A stretch of DNA of 64,000 nt, from positions 62,001 to 126,000 of the forward strand of contig MCFL01000042.1 in the NCBI GenBank assembly GCA_002102555.1, read 5' to 3'. Numbering within the stretch: the first letter of the stretch is position 1; every line of letters starts with the position of its first letter. The DNA is from Catenaria anguillulae PL171 (taxonomy: Eukaryota > Blastocladiomycota > Blastocladiomycetes > Blastocladiales > Catenariaceae). The notes below the pieces were generated by a model. The model was given only the letters and a program-made list of their open reading frames with translations. It did not search any database and had not been told where the DNA came from. Positions 9,897 through 19,507 of the stretch are shown one piece after another. The translations under genes and the position numbers were made by a program.

Positions 9897-11883
9897 ATGG
9901 CCTCTACCAAGGACCGGTTCCCCTGCACGGGCATTGAAGCATGCCGGCTGCGCTACCTCAAGTTTGCGTGTGTTAACGAGCCCGCCACCATCGAGTTTTA
10001 CCAAACACTCGGCATGACGCTGGACGGGCGATCTACGTTTGGGCGCAACCACTACGTGTTCCGCATGTCCTACCGGACATCGTCGCCCGAGTTTAACGAA
10101 AACTCGTTGCAGCTGCACTTTGAAGTGATCAAGCCGCCCATTGATCCCAATGCTGCCTCCGGGGCAGGCGACACGCACGCATCAACGCCGGCAGCAGGTT
10201 CACCGAGTTCTCTGGCGGTCGTTGCGTCGCCCGCGTCCTCGTCGTCTGGTGGAGCGGTTGACGCCGTGGACGCGGCATCTGCACTTGCGGGCCCGGTGCT
10301 CTTTGACCGGACGTGCCCGCGCGACTACCTGATTGTCTACATGCACTTTCTCCCAAGGGTCATCAAGCGCTTGCATGCCAAGGGATTTCGCGCACTCCTC
10401 GGCATGCAAACCGTCATGGACAACATTCATTATGCCATCTACCTGGACCCGAACGGCGTCGAAGTTCGGCTCATGGAATTGCCCGATGTGCATTTGAACG
10501 AGGTCGGTGGTGGCGGGCCGGGCGGCGCGGGCGGCAATCGTGCGGGCGGCGGCGTCGGCGCAAGTGGTGGGCGCGGATCTGGTGCAAGCGGCGCGGGCGG
10601 CGCAAGTAAAGCCAGCTGGTTTGCGCGCATCGGGTACTATGTGGCGCAAGTCCCACACGCCGACGAGTTTCGGCATTACCTTGAGTCGCTGTTTTCAAAG
10701 CAGCGCAGGACAACGGCCATGCTTCGCGCGTTGCAGCAGGCGCCCGCGGCCGACGCGAGCGCGTTAGCCAGTGTGGCTGCAAGTGGCGCCCCCTCGACCG
10801 CTACAACAACGTCCAATTACCTCAAGGCTAACATTGCCACGGCCCTAGGGGCAGGTGGACCCGGCGGCCCGGGCGCGTCGGGCGCCACGGCCAAGCGCGC
10901 CAATGCCGCCGACCGGTTTTATCAGCGCGATGGGATTCGGCTCGTGGATGCCGAAGATATTGCCACGGGGTTGCAGCAGACAAAGTACTTGTGGTTTGGG
11001 CAGTTGAATCGCGACAAGATGGGCACGCTCTGTATCAGCGAACGGACGGGAGCGGGCGAAGGTCCCGGGGGTGGCGGAGGGGCGGCGGGCGCTTTGATGG
11101 GCGCGGTGGCGGCGGCGGCCGTGGGAAGGAGGGGCCCCGCGGGTGCTGCGGTAGGGACTGGTGGGACGGCAGGCGATGATCCAAAGGCCGTGACGGTGGT
11201 CACAGCAAATCCGGCAGTGCGTCGGAATCATCGGCTTGTGGCGATTGGGATCGAGGTCGGGTGTACCGTGGATCAGGCCGTGTCTCAGATTGTGAGAGAG
11301 GCGCCAGAGTGCTTGATTGTGCAGGATGAGCGGTGGAAGGTGCAAGGTACACTGTTGTTCAGTTCCCACGCTCCCAAGGCAATGTCAGGGTTTCACTCAC
11401 TGGTTTACGCGTCCAGACGTCGGATACATTGCCCGCGCGCGCGGCATGTATGCCTTCATCTTTGAGCTTGTGAGCACTCAGGACCCATTCCCAGGCGAGC
11501 CCGCATTCATTCGCCTCAACATGCAACAACATTTGCTTCAGCCCAACGGGGCCGGCGGCAAGCGCGGCTTTGGTGCAGGCTCGTCTCTGGGAATCATGCG
11601 CACGGGGACCGCAAACTCATCGGGGAGTGGGCGCGCAGCGGATCCGTACATCAACTTCAATCAGCCGCTCCGAGCGACGCTTTCGGAAAGCGCGCTGTGT
11701 CGACCTGCAGTGTGGACGGGCGGTGGACCTGAGGGCGTGCTCCGGCCAGTCATGGTCAATGGCGTTGATGTTGCCAGTGCTGGAGGTGGCGGCGACGGAA
11801 CGAGTCTTGGTGGTAGTGTGGCAGGAAGTCGGCCGGGGACGCGAGGTGGAGTCAGTGGGATGAAGCGGAGAAAGTCCATGTGA
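9897..11883 (+). CDS. VOC-fold (glyoxalase/dioxygenase superfamily) protein with long Gly/Ala inserts
   Basis: Two exons (9897-11346 and 11417-11883, 70-bp intron) give 638 residues. The first 190 residues resemble the paired beta-alpha-beta-beta-beta modules of the vicinal-oxygen-chelate superfamily: a start like RLRYLKFACVNEPATIEFYQ, then LQLHFEV, and later IHYAIYLDPNGVEVRLMEL, which is the typical PDGN/E-R-ELL ending. A second module may begin near ARIGYYVAQVP (residue about 240) and end with the exon-2 segment ARGMYAFIFELV. Long low-complexity Gly/Ala/Pro inserts separate the modules. I cannot assign metal ligands or a substrate. The superfamily includes glyoxalase I, extradiol dioxygenases and antibiotic-binding proteins. 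Likely cytosolic, since no signal or membrane segment is visible. Confidence 0.7.
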
Positions 11884-12275
11884 TCGCTCGTCCACACATA
11901 TTGATTACATGAAGTGTAACGGCAGAACGAGGCTTTTCGGGTGTGAACAGACAACAAAACGCGTCACGATGGCAAGGGAAGAAAGGAAACGGCCCTGCGA
12001 TGCGGACATTCGAGCCACGTTGAACATTTCAAAAGAAAATTGGAGAGCAAACGAAATGATCCCATTGGCTCAATACAGTGGCCAACGATAGGTCCGCGAT
12101 ATGTCGTTGCCTTGCATACCCCACCCACGAAAGTGTGCTGCTTTGTACTGTCGATGGTGACAACAACGTGTGGACAAGACGTGTGTCGCATCGTTTGGGC
12201 TCATTCCTTCTCTCTCATCGCAATTATCGAGCGAGTCATGAAATGATCCAATACTGACAAGACGACGCAAATACG
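11884..12275. other. Intergenic, no gene seen
   Basis: This separates two genes of the same orientation. Short chance frames only. Confidence 0.5.
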
Positions 12276-15110
12276 ATGAATGTTAACACGAGTACCCTGG
12301 TCGTCGCCAAGTTCTTACAAGCGCGGACCGTCACCGCCAAGCAGCTGCTGCCGCCTGCCGTCAAGATATCGGCCGAGGCCGTGAGTGCCATCAATGTTCT
12401 GCTCTCATCACTCGCCGCGGCGCTTGCATCGGCATTGACGGACATCGAATCAGCGCTTTCAGACTATTTCGCGGGCCGATTGCTCAATCTCGCCTTCTCG
12501 GCACTCCGCCACGACGACCACGGTCAAGACTGGCTCTGGCCGCCGTCCGTCACCGCCGCTGCACTCCCGTCAACAGCGGCGAGTGATCCGGGTACACTTG
12601 CGGGCATCCACAGCGTGCTGCATGCGGTTGCAAAGTTTGTCCTTGTTGATCTGCTGGCCAAGCACAGCGTGTTGACCGGATCAACCGCCGTCCGCGTCGA
12701 GCACGTTGCCCTCCAGGTTGGCGCGTGTGCTGACTTGGCCAGGGCGTCCGTCAAGCTGCAGTGGTCCAGTTTGCTCGCATCGTTGCCCTCGCGCCGTTCT
12801 TCCTCATCCGACTCGGCCAATTCCTATTCCGCAGCGAGCAGTGAAACGGACCAGTCAATCGCCGCCGTCGCATCCAATTCCTTGCACTCGCTTCTTGTCA
12901 CGGATCCAAACGCAACAATCCCGTCCACTCCGGACCCTTTACAACCATCTGCCCGCGGCCGCTCAACCGACCGCCGACTGTCGTACCGCCCGCTCGCACA
13001 CTCGCTCTCCACGTCTCCGTCGCGCCGCGGTGCATCATCGGCAGCTGTGGCACACTCGCCCACCTCGACTTCCACCTCGTCTTCATCGGCGGCCTCGATC
13101 AACTATCCATCCTCGCCACCCCCGCCAATCCCTGCAGTCCCACCCATCGTTGTTCCCGAATTCGACGACCTCATTCAATCGAGCCAAACCGTCAAGTTTT
13201 CCCTCACGCCCACCCGTATCCGGTCACTTGACACAAGCCCGGGCCCGCCAGCCGTGCCTGTGATTGTCGAGCGCGGCAGGCACTTGTCGATCGATACGTC
13301 AGATCCAAATGCCCCGCCCGTTGCGGCGGCCGCGTCGGCACGCGCCAGCGTCGCCGTGACGCCCACGTCGGCGACGGCAACCGAAGTGTCGCCCCTCTCG
13401 ACCATTGACGGGTCACCCATGGACGCGTTTTCGGCGGATTCACCCACCACCCCGTCGAAAAAGAAGAAGACATCGGGCATCATGGCCATGTTTCGATCGA
13501 GCACAACGACCAAATCGAAAAAGGACGCGGCGGCAAAACGCGCATCGTTGGCGGGATCGGGCGATCCCACGTCGGTTAGCACAGGCGGCCTGCCTCCGCC
13601 GCCGCCAATCCCAGGGAACGGGGCATTAAAAAAGTGGGCGTCGAGTACGACCATGGGCGATCAAATGACGGTCCCACCGCGGGTGGATACCAGCAGTTCG
13701 ACAGGTAGTGGGCAGCCAGGTGAACGGTCGCCTCGATCGCCCATGGTGTCGCCGTCATCGCCTGGGCGGGACACTGGTAACAGGGCCAGGGCAAGGTCAT
13801 TGAGTCAGCCGACAAGCCCAAGGCCCGTGATTACCCCACCGCCACGTGTTTCTTCACCATTACGCCACGACGACGATGGCGACAACGAGACGCAAACCCC
13901 AACGCCGCCGCCGTCGAGACATGCGATGCTCACAGTCACCACGTCAACGTCCTCATTGACCATGGCCAGCGGGCCAACAAGTGCAGGTGTCAATTCAAGC
14001 GTGGCATCCAGCCCAACCGTTGTTGCTTCACCCAACACGGCCGTCCCACCCGTACCTGTGCCCGTGCTCGTGAATCCAACAGACTCGGAACTCCCGCCGT
14101 CTGCCATTCGGTCACGTACAACGTCCTCGCGCACGGCCAACGCGGGCGAAATCGCGGCCGTGGTCGACCTGTACTACTCGTCGCCATCGACCTCGTCCGC
14201 CGATGCACTTCCGCAGCCGCCGCTCGCTGCCGACGTGCCACCGCCCACATCACCGTCGTCTGTCACTGCCATCCGGCACCATCACGAGTCGGACACGAGC
14301 GGCGACGAAGAATCGGATGCGCAAAAGTTGACTCGGCGCAGGTACTCACCGCGCAGTGATTCGATTCAGGGCACACTCGCATTGATGCGGCCCATGTCGC
14401 CAGCGGGCTCATCGAGCGTGAGCGGCCCAATCGGCGGGGGGCACGGGATGCGCAGGGGGAGCGAGCCGCTTGCATCCTCGGTAGTCGGCAGCGCATTGTC
14501 TCGCACCCAATCCCCAGCGCGGCGGCCCAGGACCCATACGTACGATGGATCGGGCGCGGGCGGATCACTGTATGCCATGGCGGGCAATGACCAAGCAGAG
14601 GGCGGCGGCGACCAAGATGAGAACGAAGATATGCGGTCGACTGTCTCCTTTGGCTCAAACGTCACAAACTACTCGTCATCTGCACACGCTTCCTCGATCG
14701 GCCCGCCCTTGCCCACGTCCTGGTCAACACCTTCGTCGCCTCCGCCGCTTGCCCCACCACACGCGCGTGTTCCGCCGCTCCCTGCGACATTGCACGCCCT
14801 TCCGCCTGCATCGCTCGTGTCGCTCATTCAGTCGCTGCACACACACTTGTCGCTCACGGCGCACGAGCTCGATGCCGCAAATGCAAGGGGCGCGCAGGTT
14901 CAAGCGCGGTTGGATACGTTGGCGACAAAGGCGGTCAGAAAAATTACGGATTTGCAGCGGGCGGTCGAGGACAAGGACAAGGAGATTGGCGAGTTGAGAG
15001 CCGAGCTAGGCGAGGTGAGGGGTCGATTGGAGAGGGTGGTTGGGTTGGTGGCAAGTGTGGTGCCGCGGGTGGTGGGTGGGAGTGGTGGTGGAAACGGAGC
15101 GGGTGGGTAA
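12276..15110 (+). CDS. Large disordered Ser/Pro/Thr-rich protein with N-terminal helical domain and C-terminal coiled coil
   Basis: A single exon of 944 residues. Residues 1-75 are helix-forming (segments such as KQLLPPAVKIS, AVSAINVLLSSLAAAL and ALTDIESALSDYFAG). With a later helical part near residues 110-170 they resemble the N-terminal region of some uncharacterised fungal proteins that I recall as histone-fold-like; I hold this weakly. Residues about 190-850 are almost entirely Ser, Pro, Thr and Ala with short basic patches (a KKKKTSG stretch near residue 400), typical of a phosphorylated scaffold. The last 90 residues form a Glu/Lys/Arg/Leu heptad coiled coil and end in a Gly-rich tail. 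No enzymatic motif is visible. A cytoskeletal or polarity scaffold is possible but unproven. The frame is uninterrupted for 2.8 kb, so it is surely coding. Confidence 0.75.
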   Translation: MNVNTSTLVVAKFLQARTVTAKQLLPPAVKISAEAVSAINVLLSSLAAALASALTDIESALSDYFAGRLLNLAFSALRHDDHGQDWLWPPSVTAAALPSTAASDPGTLAGIHSVLHAVAKFVLVDLLAKHSVLTGSTAVRVEHVALQVGACADLARASVKLQWSSLLASLPSRRSSSSDSANSYSAASSETDQSIAAVASNSLHSLLVTDPNATIPSTPDPLQPSARGRSTDRRLSYRPLAHSLSTSPSRRGASSAAVAHSPTSTSTSSSSAASINYPSSPPPPIPAVPPIVVPEFDDLIQSSQTVKFSLTPTRIRSLDTSPGPPAVPVIVERGRHLSIDTSDPNAPPVAAAASARASVAVTPTSATATEVSPLSTIDGSPMDAFSADSPTTPSKKKKTSGIMAMFRSSTTTKSKKDAAAKRASLAGSGDPTSVSTGGLPPPPPIPGNGALKKWASSTTMGDQMTVPPRVDTSSSTGSGQPGERSPRSPMVSPSSPGRDTGNRARARSLSQPTSPRPVITPPPRVSSPLRHDDDGDNETQTPTPPPSRHAMLTVTTSTSSLTMASGPTSAGVNSSVASSPTVVASPNTAVPPVPVPVLVNPTDSELPPSAIRSRTTSSRTANAGEIAAVVDLYYSSPSTSSADALPQPPLAADVPPPTSPSSVTAIRHHHESDTSGDEESDAQKLTRRRYSPRSDSIQGTLALMRPMSPAGSSSVSGPIGGGHGMRRGSEPLASSVVGSALSRTQSPARRPRTHTYDGSGAGGSLYAMAGNDQAEGGGDQDENEDMRSTVSFGSNVTNYSSSAHASSIGPPLPTSWSTPSSPPPLAPPHARVPPLPATLHALPPASLVSLIQSLHTHLSLTAHELDAANARGAQVQARLDTLATKAVRKITDLQRAVEDKDKEIGELRAELGEVRGRLERVVGLVASVVPRVVGGSGGGNGAGG

Positions 15111-15973
15111 GGGTTTGGGTTCGAGAAGCGAGGGTGGGAAACCGCTTACTTTCGGATGATGGAGATGTTTATGGAGAACATAAATCCATTCTTGACCCTT
15201 GTTCATCATTGCTATTTTCTCTCGGCCCACATGGTCGACTTGGGAATTGGTATGTCCAAGATACTGCTCAGTCGACTCAGAAAACCAAATGAAATTGAAA
15301 AGTTTTTCCGTTGTTCTTGAACTAGACATGTGTTTATCCTTCTTCGGGCCAATCGTAAGGAATACTTTTGACTTGATTTGAGTGACAAGGACTTCAAGTC
15401 GTCCAATTAATGGCGGTCACGTTAATGGTGGCTGCGCAATCAACTTGATTGACAACTAGAAGTGTCTTGCCGAGAAAGATCTCAGCGAGTTGGCACTGGA
15501 TATCGTGACAAATGCTCCCGTCCCACACATTTTCCCACCGCAACCTGTACCTATACTCAATTGGTGCCCGCTTGGTGTTGGCTCGAATGACGGCACGATT
15601 GCAGAGCTTTCAGTAGCAGCTCGTTGGGCCATTTGACAATCTCATTTCCTTGCGATATAGTGCAAATTGCGTATGAAAGTCAACGTAGTTTTCAATCAAT
15701 GGGTTGCCGAAACACAAAGCTTTCACTATCCACGAGCTACTGCCATAATGAGCAGTGTCACGGAGGAATGGACATGGTATAAAACGGATGCGCATGAGGG
15801 AAGGGTACGAGGATGTCGGCTCGTGGCCCAACCCATCATGACTCTGGCGAGTGATTTGGCCGGCAAACCTGCCAATCCAGCATCTGCTCTCTCACAACAC
15901 AGAGCTTGAGTCGAGGAACATACACAGAAGAACTTCATCGGTTTGGGGTGAAACGAGGTGAAACGTGCCTGCA
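15111..15973. other. Intergenic, no gene seen
   Basis: AT-richer than its surroundings, with only short frames. It runs up to the left border of the dispersed repeat. Confidence 0.5.
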
Positions 15974-17500
15974 GACGCGTCACTCTCCTTACTTCCAAGC
16001 TCAGCACGTGAGCTCACGACCCAAGCAGCCTGCCTCCATCGTGCGAATCGAGAGCCCCCACATGGATACACGTTGTGCGTTGTCATGGGCAAAAAACGTC
16101 ATCCAGTCGACACAAAACAAAAGAAACAGGTAGAAAAGGGCCGCGACGCCCTCGACGCGACCCGCTCTCTTTCCCACTCATCGTTCCCACACATCGTTTC
16201 CACCACACAACACATTTCCCACTCGATACTCGATACTCGATACGCGTTCTACTTAACACACACACACATATACACACACACTCTCTCTCTCTCTTTGACT
16301 CTCTCTGATTGCCAAAACGCACGTCCAAGCACACCAACTGCAAGCGACAACGTCCGTCCCGCTGCTGCCGCCAGGTGCCAACGTGTATGGTGTCTTTGGA
16401 ATCCACTGTCTAAAGCCATCCTCGGGCCGTTCTCACTCACTAGTGGGGTTGGGCGCGGACGAGGAGAGTTGCATTCAGGGTTCACGATTTCGCCTGGTCT
16501 TTTTTTTGTTGCTTGCAACATGCGGCTCTCTCTTTTCTCCTCTCGCTCTCGCTCTCGCTCTCGCTCGCACTCCGATGATGACGACCTGCCTGTTTGTCAG
16601 GCCACAACGCTGGTCAGCTTCTATTCCAAAGCATTTGGGAAGCTCACGGGTTTGCCAATAGCCAATGCGCGTTGGTGGATCTACCAGTGGACCATGAAAC
16701 GATCGTGACCTGGTCATGTTTCGCGGTTGGGGTCGCCCAGAGTGGCACTCTTTGTGTCAAGTCGTCTGCCGCTCAACACATGGGATACGGGATGGCGATT
16801 TGCTAATCAGTTCAGGCCGTGTCCTGTTCCTCCTTCTTCCTTCCCCCTCTCCTTCCCTCTCCTTCCCTCCGTCCGATGAGAGATTAGGCAGCAGCTGGGT
16901 ACAGACTACGCTTGTGGTGGTTGCTTTGGGTTTGTTTATTTACCTTTTGATTTGACATCATTGTTTTGCCGTGGGGCACACTCGTTCTCCACGGTGGGAA
17001 GCACCTGCTGCTCATTGTTGCATGATGATTGAGCTGTTGCCTGCTTCCTGGCTTGCTGGATTATGCTTTGATTCATGGATGTTGTTATGCTCCCGAGTTG
17101 GCCACAAGCGGATGTGATCGGGCCATGAAAAGCAACTGGCACATACCTAGGAGCAATCCGTCGCATCATACATATGCGAATGAGATTTCAAAACAGTCAG
17201 CATCCGCTTCATAAATAGCGAATCCTCTCAATATCGCACATGCACAATCCAGACTCGAGACTAAACAACAACAGATTCGACCGTCGCACACTCCTCAAGC
17301 GCACACATCACTTGTCACCATGGCACTCGTTTCGCTTGCATTTGACGCCCGCCCGCGATCCTATCTGACCTCGAAACCTGGCTCACATACCCAACGCGTC
17401 ATTGATCTCCATTGGAAACTCGCGTTTAAAAGTTTCAACCTGCCCAAACTTTTCCGCCACACGATTGACAGCGATCCAGCATGAGATCCAGCGCGGAAAC
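15974..17500 (+). repeat. Dispersed duplication, copy 1 (partner at 43355-44790)
   Basis: This segment matches 43355-44790 in the same orientation. The match begins near GACGCGTCAC, is nearly perfect from about 16320 to 17030, and fades after about 17345 into patchy similarity to about 17500. It has a promoter-like front, an internal (CTCTCG)n stretch near 16540 and a 3' part ending in a conserved leader-like block. Compared with copy 2, the TATA-like TATAAAA reads TAGAAAA (16131-16137), and the candidate start codon reads ACG (16317-16319). A CA/CT microsatellite at about 16255-16310 is longer here. Near the right end an ATG at 17320 opens a 54-codon frame that is cut short in copy 2. No terminal inverted repeats, poly(A) tail, target-site duplication or transposase frame is visible, so this looks like a segmental gene duplication rather than a mobile element. 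Confidence 0.8.
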
Positions 17501-18880
17501 GCGGCCCTGCTCAAGACGGCGGCCGTTCAGCGATCGCACGGACACGGGGTTGGATGGCATCGCCGAGTTTCGATACAAGTCGGAAAGCAAAGTGCACTTG
17601 ATAACGGTGAAGTGCGTGGATGCGACCAGATGACGCACTCGTGTAAGAGTTGGCTGGTGGGCGACACAGATGGTGATTCATGTGGGATACAAGTGAAGGG
17701 CGGCACCCGCGGTAAAGCGAACTTGAGGTGCGATGGACAAGGTGAAAGTTCAAGCTGACGTTGAGGTCGGGGTCGAAGTTGTGGTTGGGGCGCAGATGGA
17801 TGTGGAGTGATAAATCGAGTGAATATGGATGCCGCGGGTGTCGATACAACTGGGTCCCTGGACGTGCACGTCCAGATGGGCGGCCAAACGGCTAACCCGA
17901 AACATATTGGTCGCAAAAGCAGCTGCAAACATTCCTGAACCCGCCCCTTGCGAAACATTTGCATGCCGCTCAACCGTCCAAAGGCCAGCGAGCGTCGCAT
18001 TCTCCACGGATATACACCAACCCACAATCAAAAAAGCGATCAATGTCATGTGCGCGCAGCCCATCGAAAAGCCCGCACGTCAACGCAAAGCGTGCGCTAT
18101 TCGGGGGAAAAAGTGCTTGCGCAACATCCAGGAGAGAGCGCTCTCGAGGTGTTGTTGGACAAACGTGCCGATGACAAAGCGGGTGAGGTAGAATCGAATA
18201 TCGTATGGGTGACGTCGCATTGCGCTCGTTGGCCGCCGAAAAATGGTCAAAACGGTCACGTTTGGCCATGCAGTTGGGAAAACCGACGACGAGGACGGCA
18301 ACCACCAGGTCGAGGGACGTGACAAGCGTGCGATCGCAGAATAGGGAACCAGCGGCGTGCATAATCTTGAGCGTGAACCCACCGCGCGCATAATGAATAA
18401 ATGATGATGGACGGAAGCGCCTCTGGAGCCGTTGGGTGTCAGTTGATAGCTTGAGCGTCTTCCTCTGGTTCCCAACGAAGAGCAAATGGACTCTGCGACG
18501 GACTTGCACGACCCTCAAACGGCCACTGGAATCGGTCACAATCGGGTCGTCTCACACCGCGGCGTGAATTTCAATGACACGGGTCACAAAATCGTGTCGC
18601 ACACGCTGATGCAACAATGAGTTGAGCGCGAGGTCGAGCATGCGCGACGCCGTGGTCTGATAGATGTTGTGAGAAGAAATCGGCCCGATTCACTTGGGAA
18701 AGGTTGAGGGGCCAAACAGAGAAGTTGAAGAAAGCCGGGCAGATAGCTCAGAGGAAGAGTGGTATATCGTTTCGAAGGACCGACCGAGTGACGAGGGAAG
18801 ATTTGTGGAGCAATCCGGTGCGCCGTGCCATTGACAGAGCAGTTTGGAGGGAAACACACGCGCACGCGACCGTCGTGTTG
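17501..18880 (-). pseudogene. Possible decayed coding region, strand uncertain
   Basis: This stretch is not intergenic in character. Several overlapping frames carry protein-like segments that break into one another. On the minus strand, between about 18690 and 18566, a segment with SRMLDLALNSLLHQRVRHDF ends in a stop. Between 18475 and 18080 another minus-strand frame has hydrophobic and amphipathic runs. On the plus strand near 17735 a beta-rich segment (KVQADVEVGVEVVVG) is followed at 17825 by GVDTTGSLDVHVQMGG. No single frame stays open and no known domain is recognisable. I read it as an old, frame-broken gene next to the repeat, but chance frames in GC-rich DNA are a real alternative. 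Confidence 0.25.
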
Positions 18881-19507
18881 GCAACTTGGGTCAGAGTCGG
18901 CGGATCAACACCAAACTACGGCAGACGGTGGCACACTGTGCGGCAAGTGCATTGCTCGAACTCGTATTGATTTCTATAACAATACACATGGGCATCTGTA
19001 CGATGATGAGTCTGTTTTAACATGAACGCCAAGAGATTGCTCTTGTCCATCGTTGCGGATGGCCACAAGCAGCTGGTACGTACGTAAATATGTCCGCCGG
19101 TCCGGACCCTCTCGACCCCTGACTGCGCACTCCGGGCAGAGACCCCCTCTCTTTCCAAGCGATCACCCCGGGAAACGGTGCCATGCACGGCGAGTGCCGC
19201 CGCCAGTCGTCAATGGCAACTCCGTACAGGTCGTGGATGCCAGGTATGCATATGTTCTTCCCTCGTTGGCGGAAAATGTACAAATCTGAAAAGTCATGCA
19301 ACAATGATCCGCTTAAGTGAAGCGACATGTAAATACGCCTGCTTGTCCCCTCACATTGCTTCTGTCGGTTGTCAGCAAGCTGAATGTATCAATTACTATT
19401 CCCAGTGAAAACAGTTTGTTTGAGATTCACACGCCAATGCACCCCGAGAGACATGAAAGAAGAACCCAACCGAACAATAGTACAAGCAAATGTACTCAAG
19501 TAATTGC
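18881..19507. other. Intergenic, no gene seen
   Basis: Only short frames; this is the downstream flank of the DUF6604-type gene. Confidence 0.5.

Noticed and set aside
15974-17500. Repeat as a transposable element
   Set aside because: No terminal inverted or long direct repeats, no target-site duplication, no poly(A) end and no transposase or reverse transcriptase frame in either copy.
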